Part shown: positions 1 through 11,534 of the stretch, one piece after another | How positions within the stretch are numbered: the stretch's first letter is position 1 | Layout: every line of letters starts with the position of its first letter | NCBI GenBank assembly: GCA_946807835.1 | Contig: OX327683.1 | Span: 18,295,001 to 18,359,000, forward strand | From: Ailanthus altissimus | Lineage: Eukaryota; Streptophyta; Magnoliopsida; Sapindales; Simaroubaceae | DNA: 64,000 bases | Reading direction: 5' to 3' | Program-made: the position numbers and the translations under genes | Notes under the pieces: generated by a model | Databases searched by the model: none | What the model saw: the letters and a program-made list of their open reading frames with translations, nothing else | What the model was told of the DNA's origin: nothing

Positions 1-801
1 TTAGCTTTACTTTATTTAATTGTTAAATAAAGTAGTAACATTAAAAAAATATTTGTTTAGTAATTGTTACAAGTGGCCGGTCATTCACTTAGTATTTGAA
101 CAAAACATTTTTGTTATTTTTTGTTTATAATATTATTTCGTTAATGGTTAAGCTAGAATGAGATATTTTGTTATCAAATAATATATTTTATTTGGCTAAT
201 GGATATATAGTGGCCGGCTATTAAGCAAATAATGGTGATGAATTCATTTAGTTGAAATTGGAGAATAAGGGGCTTAAGGTGGGCGACACAAATAGATAAG
301 GAAACAAGAGCAAAAGTTGTTCTTTTTCTTGAGTTCCAATTATTAGGAACTATTCACTCTCTTCTCCAAATTGCCATCCCACCGTTGGAGTTATCAAAGA
401 ATTGTTTTAGTGTTTAAAGTATTAAACAAAGTGATAAAAACAATTCTTTCCCTTGAAACAAAATTCTCAAAGTTAAAGAGTTTAATTTAGGATATAGTTT
501 AAGTGTTAAACTAGAAATTAAGAGTTAATCTCAGGGTTTAAGAGTTAAACCTTTACTGAAAAACTTAAAGCTGCTATTCTAGCGACTCAAGTCCACCCCG
601 TTGAGTCATAAAATTGCCAACAAGTCAATTTCAGGTGGTACTCCAACTTATACCATTCAAAAGACTTGCGAGGTAATTATTCTCAATTTTGGTATCAATG
701 CGATTAATATATTTTATTTTGTTCATTAATAGTGTAATGAAACAAAATTTATTGCGTTCATTGTTTCAGGAAATTAGATTTTCAGCTTCCACTGCATATA
801 T
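1..801 (+). repeat. Partial LTR-like element X5, cut by the window start and by the Athila insertion
   Basis: This is the 3' part of an element of family X. Two signatures recur in X1 and X4: a 'gctattctagc...caagtccacc' block near 570-600 (compare 3990-4015 and 32065-32095), and a tail 'tgcgattaatat' followed by 'cttccactgcat' (compare 32198-32250). The Athila insertion with TATAT target duplication (797-801 and 18588-18592) interrupts the tail, which resumes from 18593 for roughly 50-100 bases. The 5' end lies left of the window. The tail with a 'cttccgctgc'-like motif close to the end resembles plant copia-type LTRs, but lineage is inference. No coding capacity is visible. Confidence 0.6.
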
Positions 802-1891
802 TGACACGTCCAGAATATAGGAGTTTGTTCCTAAGTACAAGATTATGGAAGTAATAAATAACCCAATGAGAACAAGGTCAATCAACAGGGAAGTGAAATT
901 AAAATTACAAACTAAAAATACTCTAAAGACAAATAAAGCAATATAAGATGTTTGCAAATAATATTTCAAATAACCAATTAAAATGAATGCTAAGGTTAAG
1001 GGGGTCCATTCTTAACATATAAAATAAGAATATATTCAACTCTCTTTATAACTCAAATAGAATCCTTACATGAAAAGGGGGAGGGGTTCTAATCGGAAGA
1101 TATAACAACTAAAATTTATCACCATTTATTTATTAACTTGTATTTATTTATTTCAATTATTATATACTAAATTTTGTAAACGGATTCAAGTATTTATTAT
1201 GCCAATATTTATATTTGTCTGCAATAAATCATAACTCTAACTTTATAAGAAAACGTATCTACGCTAAATCTTGTAAATGGTTTCAATCATTTATTGTGCC
1301 AACTATAAAGATTGTCTATAATAAATCAAGATTCACCACTTTGCAAGAAAGTGTATTAATATTGTAAAATAAAATAAATACATCATGTATAAATTTGCTT
1401 AACTTAAGAATAGAATATTAAATTCTAGAATAAGATTTGAAGTATATCTTATTACTTTACCAAGAGTTTCACCTTTTCACCTTAGTAAAATAAAAATTAC
1501 TTGGACATAATAAAATTAAAAGAAATAGATGGAAGAAGAGATAACATGAACTTTAGACTAGTTAACAAAAGAAATAATACTACAAATAGATAATACAAAA
1601 GACAAGTATTCTGAACATCTAACTCTTTAATGACATATTTTGGGTATAAACAGGCCATCTATTTATAAAAAAAACATGGTTAATACAAGATAAATGAGAA
1701 GGGAACCACTTGGATGATAAAACTCAAGGAGAGAGGCAATTAATTTGCACTGATTATTAGTAATGCATCCATTTAATTGTCCAATTTGAAATTGTTATGG
1801 TCCGAATTAGCTTCCACTCAAAAAATAAAAGTTGTAGATAAGTCTTTTGTCTTTTCAAATTGAGTTGTATCATACATATTAGATACGTATT

Positions 1892-4171
1892 TGTTGGAAT
1901 TTGTGCTCATGTGCCATCCTAATTTTGTATGACTATTGTATTTTCATACTTATGTAATAAATAAATATTTCATTAAATCGCTAATTAATTTTATTAGGTA
2001 AGATGCTTGTAACATTTCAAATATTATATTGATCTGAATGAGTTTAGATCAAGTTTAAAGAGTTAGAATCTTGTCTGAAATGGGACAAAAACCTGAGAAT
2101 ATACTTGCAATGACATAGTTGTAAATAGTTGCAAGCATTGCTAAGAAATATCATTATGTAAATATGTTCTCAAATTAAATGTTCCTGATCTATTTCCATC
2201 GATGCATGGTTTATCGAATGGAACCGATTTATATAGATCAGTGTATGTCCATATTTGGATAGTCCAGATGGTTTATCTTAGCAAACCATGAGCTTAATGA
2301 AGCTCATATAGATATACATGTATTTAGTAAGGACTGGATACTGAACTAGACTCAATGAAGACCTCCAATAAATTTCCTATAAATCCGTCAGTGGAGGGTC
2401 TTCTCGAGTTGAGTAGTATTCGTGGTCCTTAGACCTGAGCACTATAATGGGCTTATGAGTAATCCACCATACTTAGGTTCCACACATGTCAGAGACCTTT
2501 CATGGTTTGACCGCTAGGTGTCGTTGGGTATGGTCCGATGCTTATAGAGTCCGGTGTGTGTAGATATGGGATCCGTCAACTCATATGGGTGAGTTAAATA
2601 TCTAGATGCTCTACTTATATTCTAAAAAGTCTTATGACCATAAGCATTTAACTAGGGAAAGAGTTTCCTGTGGAGTAAATAATATTGCAAAGGAATTTAC
2701 ATATATTATTTATTGGAATACGAATCAAAAGAGATAAATTTATGATTGAGTAATAGGGGACTTGACACTATTGATCTATGTCTCAACTCTTCCAGGATAT
2801 TAATGATGGAGGGATTGTACGAATATAGATTAACCTCAACTTGTATGGTTTAACTTGCCATTTTGTATTATCTATGACGTGTGTGTATGGGGCATCAGCT
2901 ATGGACTTACAGAAATGTTCTGTGAGACAAAATGGGTGTGAGCCTAGGGAGTCTCACTATATGAAGTGTACGCGTTGAGCACGTGGGTAGCGCACCGGAT
3001 CAAATTGTTCGATCTGGGAAGTTTTGGAAAATATGAATTTATTTTAGAGTCTCTCGGTGAGTAGCTAAGGTTTAATTGTTAAACCCAAAATTGTGCCAAG
3101 TGAGACTTGACACTTATATCTATCTAGTGTATGTCTCAAATTGTGCCAATAATTTTTATGGGTACTAAATTGGGCATCGGTAGATATAGCTATCATTTAA
3201 ATAAAATAATTATTGTTTTATTTAAATTAAATTAATTATTCACTTATTTACTTTAAAGTCTCTCGGGAGTAGTTAAAGTTTAATTGTTAAACTTAAAATT
3301 ATGTCAAGTGACTTGACATTTTTATCTACCTAACGTATATCTCAAATTGTGCCAATAATTTATATGGGTACTAATTTGAGTATTGGTAAATAAAATTTTA
3401 TTTAAAAAAAATAAAATAATAAATACAAAATATTTCCGCCATTTGTTTCTGTGTGCATGCAAATGATATATTCATTTCCGTCATTTGTTTCTTTATTCAT
3501 TTGTATGCATGTATTTTGTATTTGTTCATTTATGAATGAATATATTAATTCAATAGAACTCATTCTTTTATTATTGGCGGTAAAAACAAATGAAATCATT
3601 CAAATGAATTTGTTAGTACATCGTGGCAAGAGTATATATAGTGTTGCCACTAATTTATTCGATACACAGCTATGTTATTAATAAATTGAAAATTAATTTC
3701 TTATGCTTGATTTTAAGCATGAGATGGTTATCATTTGGCCATCAATTTTTTTTTTTTGAAGCATGACAATGCAAATTAGTTGCATTGTCATGCTTGGCCA
3801 TTTGCAAATTCATTGAATGAATTTGCAGCTATGATGCTTATAAATAACCAACGTTATTTCATTTACAAATACGAAAAAAAAATTACTTTTAATTTCTTTT
3901 GTAAGGTTAAGAGTTAACTTTAAATCTGAGAGTTAGTAAAATAAATTTGAAAGCAAAAAATTGCTTTAAATATTTTAAAATGTGAAACTACTATTCTAGC
4001 TTGAGGAAGCCCACCATATCTCCAATTAGAATTGTTCAAAACACGCTTCAAGGGTGAGTCCCCTATTCTCATTAGTGTAATGAGATTATTTTAATGTTTA
4101 TTATATTTCCGATGCGTTGCATGTGAGACATGCAAATATTAAATTGTTTAATTATGCACACAACACCAACA
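1892..4171 (+). mobile_element. LTR-like element X1 (solo), plus orientation
   Basis: It begins TGTTGGAATTTG and ends ACACCAACA, an inverted TGTTGG/CCAACA terminus as in LTRs, and is about 2.28 kb long. It interrupts the Athila LTR precisely. A core of about 200 bases (2400-2600) is shared with X2, X3 and X4, and its tail has 'ttccgatgcgttgcatg'. A perfect target duplication was not found (left GTATT, right GTTAT). No ORF of note. It is called a solo LTR because of TG/CA ends and lack of coding; copia affinity is inference. Confidence 0.62.
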
Positions 4172-4188
4172 GTTATGGGTCAAATACT

Positions 4189-6784
4189 TGATGGTGATCA
4201 AGTGTGTGATATACGAGTGTATACGTAATTTTAAAAATTACTATACGCAGCGGAAGCATGTTACAAATACACATATTTTAACAAATTCAACATATATATC
4301 ACATATATACGTAAGTATAATAATTATACAATTATAAACATGATGAACAATTGTATTATAACATAATGAAGGTAGTTTTACAAATTCTTCAAGTCCTTCA
4401 ACAATCTATGTGAAGATCTCACCTTGAAGTGTATGTTGAACAATTCTAATCCATAACGGTTTGGTGGGATTATGGAGCTAGAAGTAGCTTTAGAATTTCT
4501 AGCAACTTGTATTCAACCTCTTTGAATACATATACTTGTTTCATAAACATGAATATGATTTAGCCATCTATGGAAGAGGAGAGGAAGATGAAGTTTTATT
4601 TTGTTCTTGTTAATAACACCTTACTAACACAACAAGAATTATTTTTCTCTATTGTCATTTACCATTTTTCTAAGCATGTAAAAATCTGAAAAATTATAAA
4701 ATAACTTCACATTGTATTCTTTCAACTCCTTGAAAGGAAAAATGAGACCAAAAATATATATATATATATATCTCTCTCTCCCTCCATTTAGCTTGGCCGA
4801 ATCCTTCATCCTCCTAGAATGAATTTGCCTTTCATGTTTGTTTCAATTTTGTTATCATAAAAAATTCAATTGCTTTCAAGAAATGCTCTACTCAATAATA
4901 ATAATAACTATCCATTATTACTATAACGATTGAAACACTTGATTACACTTCAAGTGCTCCACCCATTTCTTGAAAAAACATGGCCGAATGTCACCTTTGC
5001 TAAAATGAACATGCCTTCATTTTTGTTTCAATTCTTGTTACAATAAAATAATCAATTGCCATTATTATTTTATTAATACATGATACACTATTATTACAAC
5101 AAGAAGTGCTCCCTCCATTAGCAAAGAAAATGGTCGGCCATCATATGAAACAAATGAATAAAAATCCATTTAATGGCCTACAATATTACATTAATACAAA
5201 AAAGGTATCCATCATTCATAATGGCAACATATTTAATTCTTTTAAACAAATATTAATACAACTAAATTATATAATAATGTTTAGTGGATTAAATGTATAT
5301 AATAATATTATAAAATAATTCAAAAACTATTTTTGCATTATTTAATAAATATAATAAAATAAATCAAAAATTATTTTTGTATTATTTTATTAATATATCA
5401 TGATACAAAATGAAAGGTTTAGATCTTGTCATTTGTCACCATCCTATTGGTTAACAACTTTTATTAACTAATTAAATGATGTACTTAACAATTAAGTCTT
5501 GACAAATGCACATCCTGAGGGATCCCAAAATAATCGTTCTATTTTGCTGAAATTTATTGGATCGAATTATTCAATCCAATCTGTTACTCCAGTGCGCAAC
5601 GAGTACACTTCATATTGTCAGACTCTTTAGAGCCACACTTGATTTGTTATATGGAGATCCTCCATACGCCCGTGAACGATATTCCACACACACGTTACAG
5701 ATATTACAAATCAACGTGTTAGACCATACAAGTTGAGGTTATTACATATTCGTATAATCCTTCCATCATTTATATCCTTGAAGAGCAGAGATATAGATCA
5801 TCACCATTAAATCTCTATTTGCTCAACCATGAACTTATCTCCAGATTTATATTTCATTAAACAATATCCACAAACACTTTTGTGATATTGTTTATTCCTT
5901 TGGAATAAATTTTCTAAGGTTTATGCTTGCGGCCATAAGTCTTTCTGAAATACAATCTTGGAGCATCAAGATATACAACCCACTCATATGAGCTGATGGA
6001 TCCCATATCTACGTACACTGGACTCTATGAGCATCGGACCATACCCAGCGACACCCAGCGATCAGACTATGAAAGATTTCTGACATGTGTGGAACCAAAA
6101 CATGGTGGATCACTCACAAGCCCACCGTGGCGCTCAGGTCAAAGGACCACAAATACTACTCAACTTGGAAGACCCTTAATTGACAGCTTCATGAGATGTC
6201 TATTGGAGGTCCTCATGAGTCTGTTCAATATCCAGTCCTTACTGAATACCTGCATCTCTATACGAGCTTCCTACTAAGCTCATGGTTTGCTAAAACTAAC
6301 CATCTGAACTATCCAGATATATACATACACTAATATATATTAATGGGTTCCACTGATGAACCCGCATTAATGAAATTAGATCAGGAACATTGTGTTTGAG
6401 AACATACTTGCATAATGACATTTCCTAACACTATCTGCAACTCCTTGCAACTATGTCATTACTAATATATTCTCAGGTCATTGTCCCATTTCAGACAAGG
6501 CTTTAACTCTTTAGATTTCGCTAACTCTTATAAACTTATTAACTCTTAGTACCACTAACTCTTAGTGCTTATAACTATTAGCGTTGCTAACTCTTAGCAC
6601 TGATCTAAACTCCTTTAGACCAGATCTAAACTCATTCAGATCATACAATGTCTGAAACGTTACAAGCATCTTACCATTTTAATTATAAATAATATTAACA
6701 TTTTTATTAGAAATGATAATTGTATAAATACTATCATTAAATATTTATACATTTTAGGATGACACGTAAGCACAAATCCCAACA
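4189..6784 (-). mobile_element. LTR-like element X2 (solo), minus orientation
   Basis: It begins TGATGGTGATCA and ends AATCCCAACA on the plus strand, and is flanked by a perfect 5-bp duplication ATACT (4184-4188 and 6785-6789). Its reverse complement starts TGTTGGGATTTGTGC, matching the start of X1. Its core at 5990-6190 is the reverse complement of X1 2400-2600. TG/CA ends plus a 5-bp duplication fit a solo LTR of about 2.6 kb. An open frame at 5996-6277 is an accident of the conserved core, because it is not open in the other copies. Confidence 0.68.
4754..4780. repeat. (AT)n-(TC)n microsatellite
   Basis: Simple dinucleotide run inside X2. Confidence 0.9.
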
Positions 6785-7108
6785 ATACTAAAGATTGTTC
6801 GGACTAGGCCTTTACTGTAAATTAGTACTATTATAAGCCATTTTTCACCCTTCAAATGCTCGAATTACAAATTTCTTATGAAATCAAATATTTTATCCCA
6901 TTAAGTCAGCTCTTCATAAGATCAAGAATCACTTTAATTGGATTCTTAGGTAGAAATATAAGCCCATTTTTCTGAACCTACTATAAAACAGTTAAAAGCT
7001 AATTGGGTATAATATTGTAAATATGCTTAAGTTGTAGAGGTTAATGACACTAGTAATGCAAAGTAATTATGTAAAACCCTTACTAAATGTGTATTGCAAG
7101 TGTCATCA

Positions 7109-7120
7109 CACCTCCAACCA
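7109..7120 (-). other. Athila polypurine tract
   Basis: On the minus strand the bases next to the 3' LTR read TGGTTGGAGGTG followed by TGATGACAC. A purine-rich stretch abutting the TG of the 3' LTR is where plus-strand DNA synthesis is primed in LTR retrotransposons. Confidence 0.6.
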
Positions 7121-8449
7121 GTTTATTGCTAGTCTCTAGCAATTCAAACAAAAATAAAATTTGAATACTACCTAAATATTTCAAACAAAACGTTAATTTA
7201 AGATCACAATCGCTATTAAGGTTATTTCAATCATAACTTCTAAAATTGTGTGTGTGTGAATTAGGCCGAACCTTTTTACCATAAACCACAACATATATAG
7301 CATTAAAATTTCACCAAGTAAAAGCATCAACTCTATATTCTCATAGGTGAATAACTATTTAAAGGGCTAGGACTTCACTCATGGAGTTGTAAAATAGATA
7401 ATCGCTCAAAAAGAGGTTACATTTAAGGACAGACAGACAAACTAACATTAATTTAAAGATAGGAAAACTAATTGTTTAGAGTTAAACCATTCTTGCCACA
7501 TGCTAGCTTAAGACTTTAATTACCTTATGCAAATATTATAAATAGAGTTCAATGATAAAACTGCTTCTTAATGACTTTTGTCTTCTAAAATTTAATGAAG
7601 ACTTTATTGAACTGAATTTACTTCTTTTTTTATACTTTTTTCTTTTGCTTTTTGTTTTTTTTTAAATCATAAAGAATCATTACAAAATAAAAATAATTTC
7701 TCACTATAATACTTTTTTATAATTTTTTATCATCCTTCAATTAGGTAACCAAATCATTCTTCATCCCAAATAATGTCATTGCAAACTTCAAAAGATCAAT
7801 GAAAGTTTGTAAGCTGTTATCTCAAACCTTTCCACTCATTCACAAAATATAAGTGAGTTTAGAAAAGCATATGTATACTGAAAAATGAAAATTCTCTTGG
7901 CCATATATATTGAATCATCCATCTTACCACAAGGTTTAGTATTGTGCTCAAGAAATAATTTCAAAAGTTATTCTTTAGTACATAGATAGAAAAAATGACT
8001 TAAACTAAATAATTTTGAAATCATACTTCGATAGTAAAGCAAACTTATTTACACAATAATTACCAAGAACATAAGCAACAAATAAATGTACATAAAATGC
8101 ATTAAAAATAAATCAATTAGAATGTGTTTCAAAACTTCAGTAATGTACTCTTTACTATGCCATTCTAGAACTAGAATGCGTCTCAAGAGTGCATAAATGA
8201 ACCTTTTACTCATGTCATTCATGATGAAATTTTTTTTAAAGAACAAAGTGATAGTAAAAATTAACACTAACATTATATATCAACTACCCTCTAACTAGAT
8301 TGAGACATTGTCCTCAATGTCAAAATATAGAAAGAGTATAGTATAAAAGATATCACATGAAGCATCTTTTATTAAAAATAAAACCTACAACAAATAAAAT
8401 AAGCCACACAAAATGCTTAAAAATACATAAAAGTAAAAAGTAGAGAGGC
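7121..8449 (-). other. Athila 3' internal region, non-coding
   Basis: This lies between the LOG pseudogene and the 3' LTR. It has no convincing coding region. A frame at 8049-8273 (minus) is short and unrecognised. A segment of about 110 bases at 8150-8260 resembles 10940-11060, sharing ATGCGTCTCAAGAGT exactly. Confidence 0.5.
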
Positions 8450-9105
8450 TACAGACAAAAAGTTCTATCTTGCGTTTATTTTTACTGTCATTAGTATACC
8501 AATCTATCTGATGCATTGTTGGATCAGATAGAGGTATAAAAGCTTATAATTCATCGAGTAACTGATCAATAGTTAAAGTAGAAATGAGGATCTGTTGTGC
8601 TGTAGATGAGATAAATTTTTTTCTACCGTATAGTCAAGAAAAGATAACAACTCATTATAAAAACCAACATTTAACAAACCAATAATTTTTTGGTGGATTT
8701 GCAATTGTGCCCATAAGACAATTTGAAATTTTTTCTCAAAAGTTCCAAAACCTCTAGATAGAGCTATAAAGGCATTAACATTCTAAAGTATAAGAGACAT
8801 TTGCTCATGCATTAATGATACCTATAACTCGTCCTCAATTGTTTTTCCTACAATATTCCCAACAACTAGAGCTTTCGGTATAATATTCAAAACTCGATTG
8901 CCTTTATTTCGTGCAGTTATTGCCATAGCTCTATTAATCTACGAATACCTCCCTCATATACTAATTGAATTTTTTGCTTAGCTAACACCTTACCAAGGGT
9001 TTCTACAGTGTCTACAAACTTTCTAGTTTTTCTAGAGCTAGATCCATAAAAGATACAATTTTTTGTGAATTTACGAGTTGATTTTCCTTCCCTTATTATA
9101 CTCAC
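8450..9105 (-). pseudogene. LOG-like pseudogene (cytokinin riboside 5'-monophosphate phosphoribohydrolase) inside the Athila element
   Basis: LOG enzymes release active cytokinin bases from nucleotide precursors. Read on the minus strand from 9105, the frame gives 'NCIFYGSSSRKTRKF' and 'LGKVLAKQKIQLVYEGG', matching the LOG N-terminus (ICVFCGSS, LVYGGG). A frameshift follows. The next frame gives 'IIPKALVVGNIVGKTIEDEL', then '[17 protein letters not shown]', '[19 protein letters not shown]' and a C-terminus near 'DPTMHQIDWYTNDSKNKRK'. The order and spacing cover nearly a whole LOG protein of about 210 residues. The catalytic PGGxGTxxE motif has become SRGFGTFEK. At least two in-frame TAG stops and two frameshifts make it dead. 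No intron-like gaps are seen, so the copy looks processed or RNA-derived, although no poly(A) tract is visible. It is closest, by memory of the family, to the LOG clade with 'AVGNIVG'. Confidence 0.8.
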
Positions 9106-9144
9106 ATTTTCCTTTTAATGATTTCGAGTTTGTATGAAGATGCA

Positions 9145-10546
9145 TGATAAGGGCATATTTGTCATATAATATCTCATATTTTTATTTTGATATTTTATTA
9201 TTTTATGAGAATAGATGGCTATTTATGTGCATTATTGTTATTTATAGAGACTTGAATGAAATTTAAAGTAAGGATGCAAAATGAGCAAAAATAGGGACTA
9301 AAATGAGAAGTTTTCAAAATATGAGTCCATCGCCCCAGTGCTGGAACAGTGTTTGAAATAAGAAAATAATAAAAGGTGACCTGTTTAAGTCGCGACTGGC
9401 GCCCTAGTGCCAGACTGTCATCGCGCCAGCAACAGGCCAGTGCCCCAGCGCCAACATCTCACCGCTTCAGTGGTGAGACCTTTTACACGTAGCGCCCTAG
9501 CGGTAATACGAGTCCTAATCCGACGAGAATTGAGATTTGTAAGCTTATATCAATTCTTATAAAAAGCCACTCGTCCCCAGATTTTAAAAAGAACCTAAGA
9601 CACATTCAAGAACACCAAGAATAGAGAGCACAAGTCTTAGAAAGCAATTGAAGTTTAATTGAAGTAACCTTAGAGAGAGATTCAAGGCGTTCTTCGGCAT
9701 TAAGAGTATCTTAGGCAGCACAATCAATACAAATTCAACGTCTATATCGGTTTGCTATTGATTGTATCATGATTTATTATTATTTCTACTGCTGTTCTCT
9801 TGTAATCATGAGCTAAATTTATATTATAGGGTTAATACTTAAACTCAATATGTGTGCTTAATTGCCTTATCTTTTTAATATTTAATAAACTTAGTCCTTT
9901 ATTTTTTAAATTACTTGTTCTTAATGCTTCAATATATCTGGGTAATATATAGTGAATGAATTGATAATATTGTTGATAAACTCGAAAGAGGAATCATGAT
10001 ATTTAGACCTAGGTAATTTGATGTATGATTGTAGAGTAACATTCAATGTTGCATATGCAAGTTTTAATTTAGGATAGGAATATAACTAATTGGCATGTAT
10101 GATCAATAAGACTTAATCTTAATGAATCTTAATTTATTATTAGTACCATATGAATATAGGTATTTGGTAACTTAAGATATACCTGCATGACCTTGGAAGA
10201 GGCTTGTGAATACATTAGCGTCTTGATCAATAATAAAGACTAAGTGAGTTAAATATTAGGGGATTAATTATTAAAAGCATATTGAGGGATAATATTGATC
10301 CTAGGTATTCTCTATATTGTTATCACTTAAATCTCTTTACATTATGTCATTGTTTTATTATTTTCTATATTCAATCTTAGATTTTTATTTTTTTGAATAA
10401 TTATTAAAAATATATAATTTTAGTAATTGGTTGAAAAGAAGAAATTATCCTTATAGGTTTAACATCCGACTTATTAAGTCCCTTTATTACTTGCATACGA
10501 TAGCGTATACTTGCGCTTAATTTTAAGATATACAAATATCGCATCA
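9145..10546. mobile_element. Solo LTR Y1
   Basis: It starts TGATAAGGGCA, ends AATATCGCATCA, and is about 1.40 kb long. The flanks are ATGCA (9140-9144) and ATGTA (10547-10551), a 5-bp duplication with one change. It is collinear with Y2 over the full length. It contains a GC-rich patch of 'cgccccagcgcc'-type motifs (about 9315-9500) and a TATA-like 'tataaaaagcc' near 9557. It is inserted next to the LOG pseudogene within the Athila element. Confidence 0.8.
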
Positions 10547-10810
10547 ATGTATAAATAATGTAATGTATTTATAAAGCCAAAAGGTGTAGCAATGTAAAGT
10601 TATATGGGCAGTTGGTTAGTAATAGATAAGATTAAGCTTTAAATACAAAATTTTAAAATCGGCTATGGGTGGTTGGTTGTTGTTGGATAAGACATTTAAG
10701 GTTGAAAACAAATATTTAAAAATAGCAGTTATAGTAAATATATACAAATAGTTGTGATTATGGTTCACATCTTTCTCTGGTTTTACGTTCAAAAATGGCT
10801 TAAACACCTT

Positions 10811-11131
10811 CTATGGGTCGGGGATAGGCTTCTCATATAATTTTCTTATAAATTGGCAAACAATGTCTTTTAAAGTTAGATTTCTAATAATATACCGTTC
10901 ATATTCCTTTAGGAATATGTCCCATAATTCACAAATTATAATATGCACATATCTACTAGGATGCGTCTCAAGAGTCGATAAGATATCATCTAAAGAATTC
11001 TTACTCAAGTCATCCTGAATAAACCTAATTTTATCTTCGTAATTTACAGACATTATTCCTATAGTGCAACATCGTGTGTTACAAGTTATAGTACACACTT
11101 GTAACAAAAACTTAATCGTTTTTTCTTTCAC
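10811..11131 (-). CDS. Unrecognised 106-residue ORF in the Athila 3' region
   Basis: An open frame with ATG lies downstream of integrase on the sense strand of the Athila element, just upstream of the Y1 and LOG region. It contains 'SKNSLDDILSTLETHPSRYV' and 'LWDIFLKEYERYIIRNL'; helical and charged, with no domain I recognise. A related short segment occurs at 8150-8260. It could be a remnant of the extra 3' ORF of Athila elements or captured host sequence. Function unknown, and probably not expressed. Confidence 0.3.
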   Translation of the reverse strand: MKEKTIKFLLQVCTITCNTRCCTIGIMSVNYEDKIRFIQDDLSKNSLDDILSTLETHPSRYVHIIICELWDIFLKEYERYIIRNLTLKDIVCQFIRKLYEKPIPDP

Positions 11132-11534
11132 TTTTTTACAAAAGAGCTTTTACCTAAGCCAGGCATGTAGGAAATTAATGAGTCTCAAAACTCACTTGCT
11201 AATCGAACATTGACTTCAATTAATCAACGTACATCAGCAGGTATATTCGTAATCATCAATAACATTAATCTTTCACATCTTACTTGGTAAATTTTCTTTA
11301 AAAAATTTTGAGGTAATGAGAAAAAACATTTTTTTAAATTCATTAAAATGTCATCCATTTTTTTTACGAAGAGAATGTATCAGTAAATTATAGAAAACTG
11401 ACAAAATCGACTTGAAATGTCACAGAGTACCATTATATTAAATTAACCTACAAGTACGAAAAATAAATAAAGTTAGAAGAATAATAAATATATATAAATA
11501 TGTACAATAAATATCAATGGTCTCGTAATAAGGC

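Larger units (their letters stand above)
802..7108 (-). repeat. Athila 3' LTR, split by X1 and X2
   Basis: The LTR consists of 802-1891, a 17-base scrap at 4172-4188, and 6785-7108. Removing the two insertions gives about 1.43 kb, which aligns with 17158-18587. The first 90 bases differ from the other LTR at about 20 positions, mostly transitions, so the element is old. A few LTR bases around the X1 junction ('tctcta' in the other LTR) are missing. Confidence 0.88.

Noticed and set aside
5996..6277. 93-residue ORF in X2
   Set aside because: It lies in the conserved core of the X family, but the frame is not kept in X1, X3 or X4 (the 30828-31025 frame is a related accident).
1892..6784. One DNA transposon with about 1-2 kb terminal inverted repeats
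   Set aside because: The ATACT duplication flanks only X2, a scrap of the Athila LTR lies between X1 and X2, and both units have TG...CA ends. Two separate opposed LTR-like insertions explain it better.
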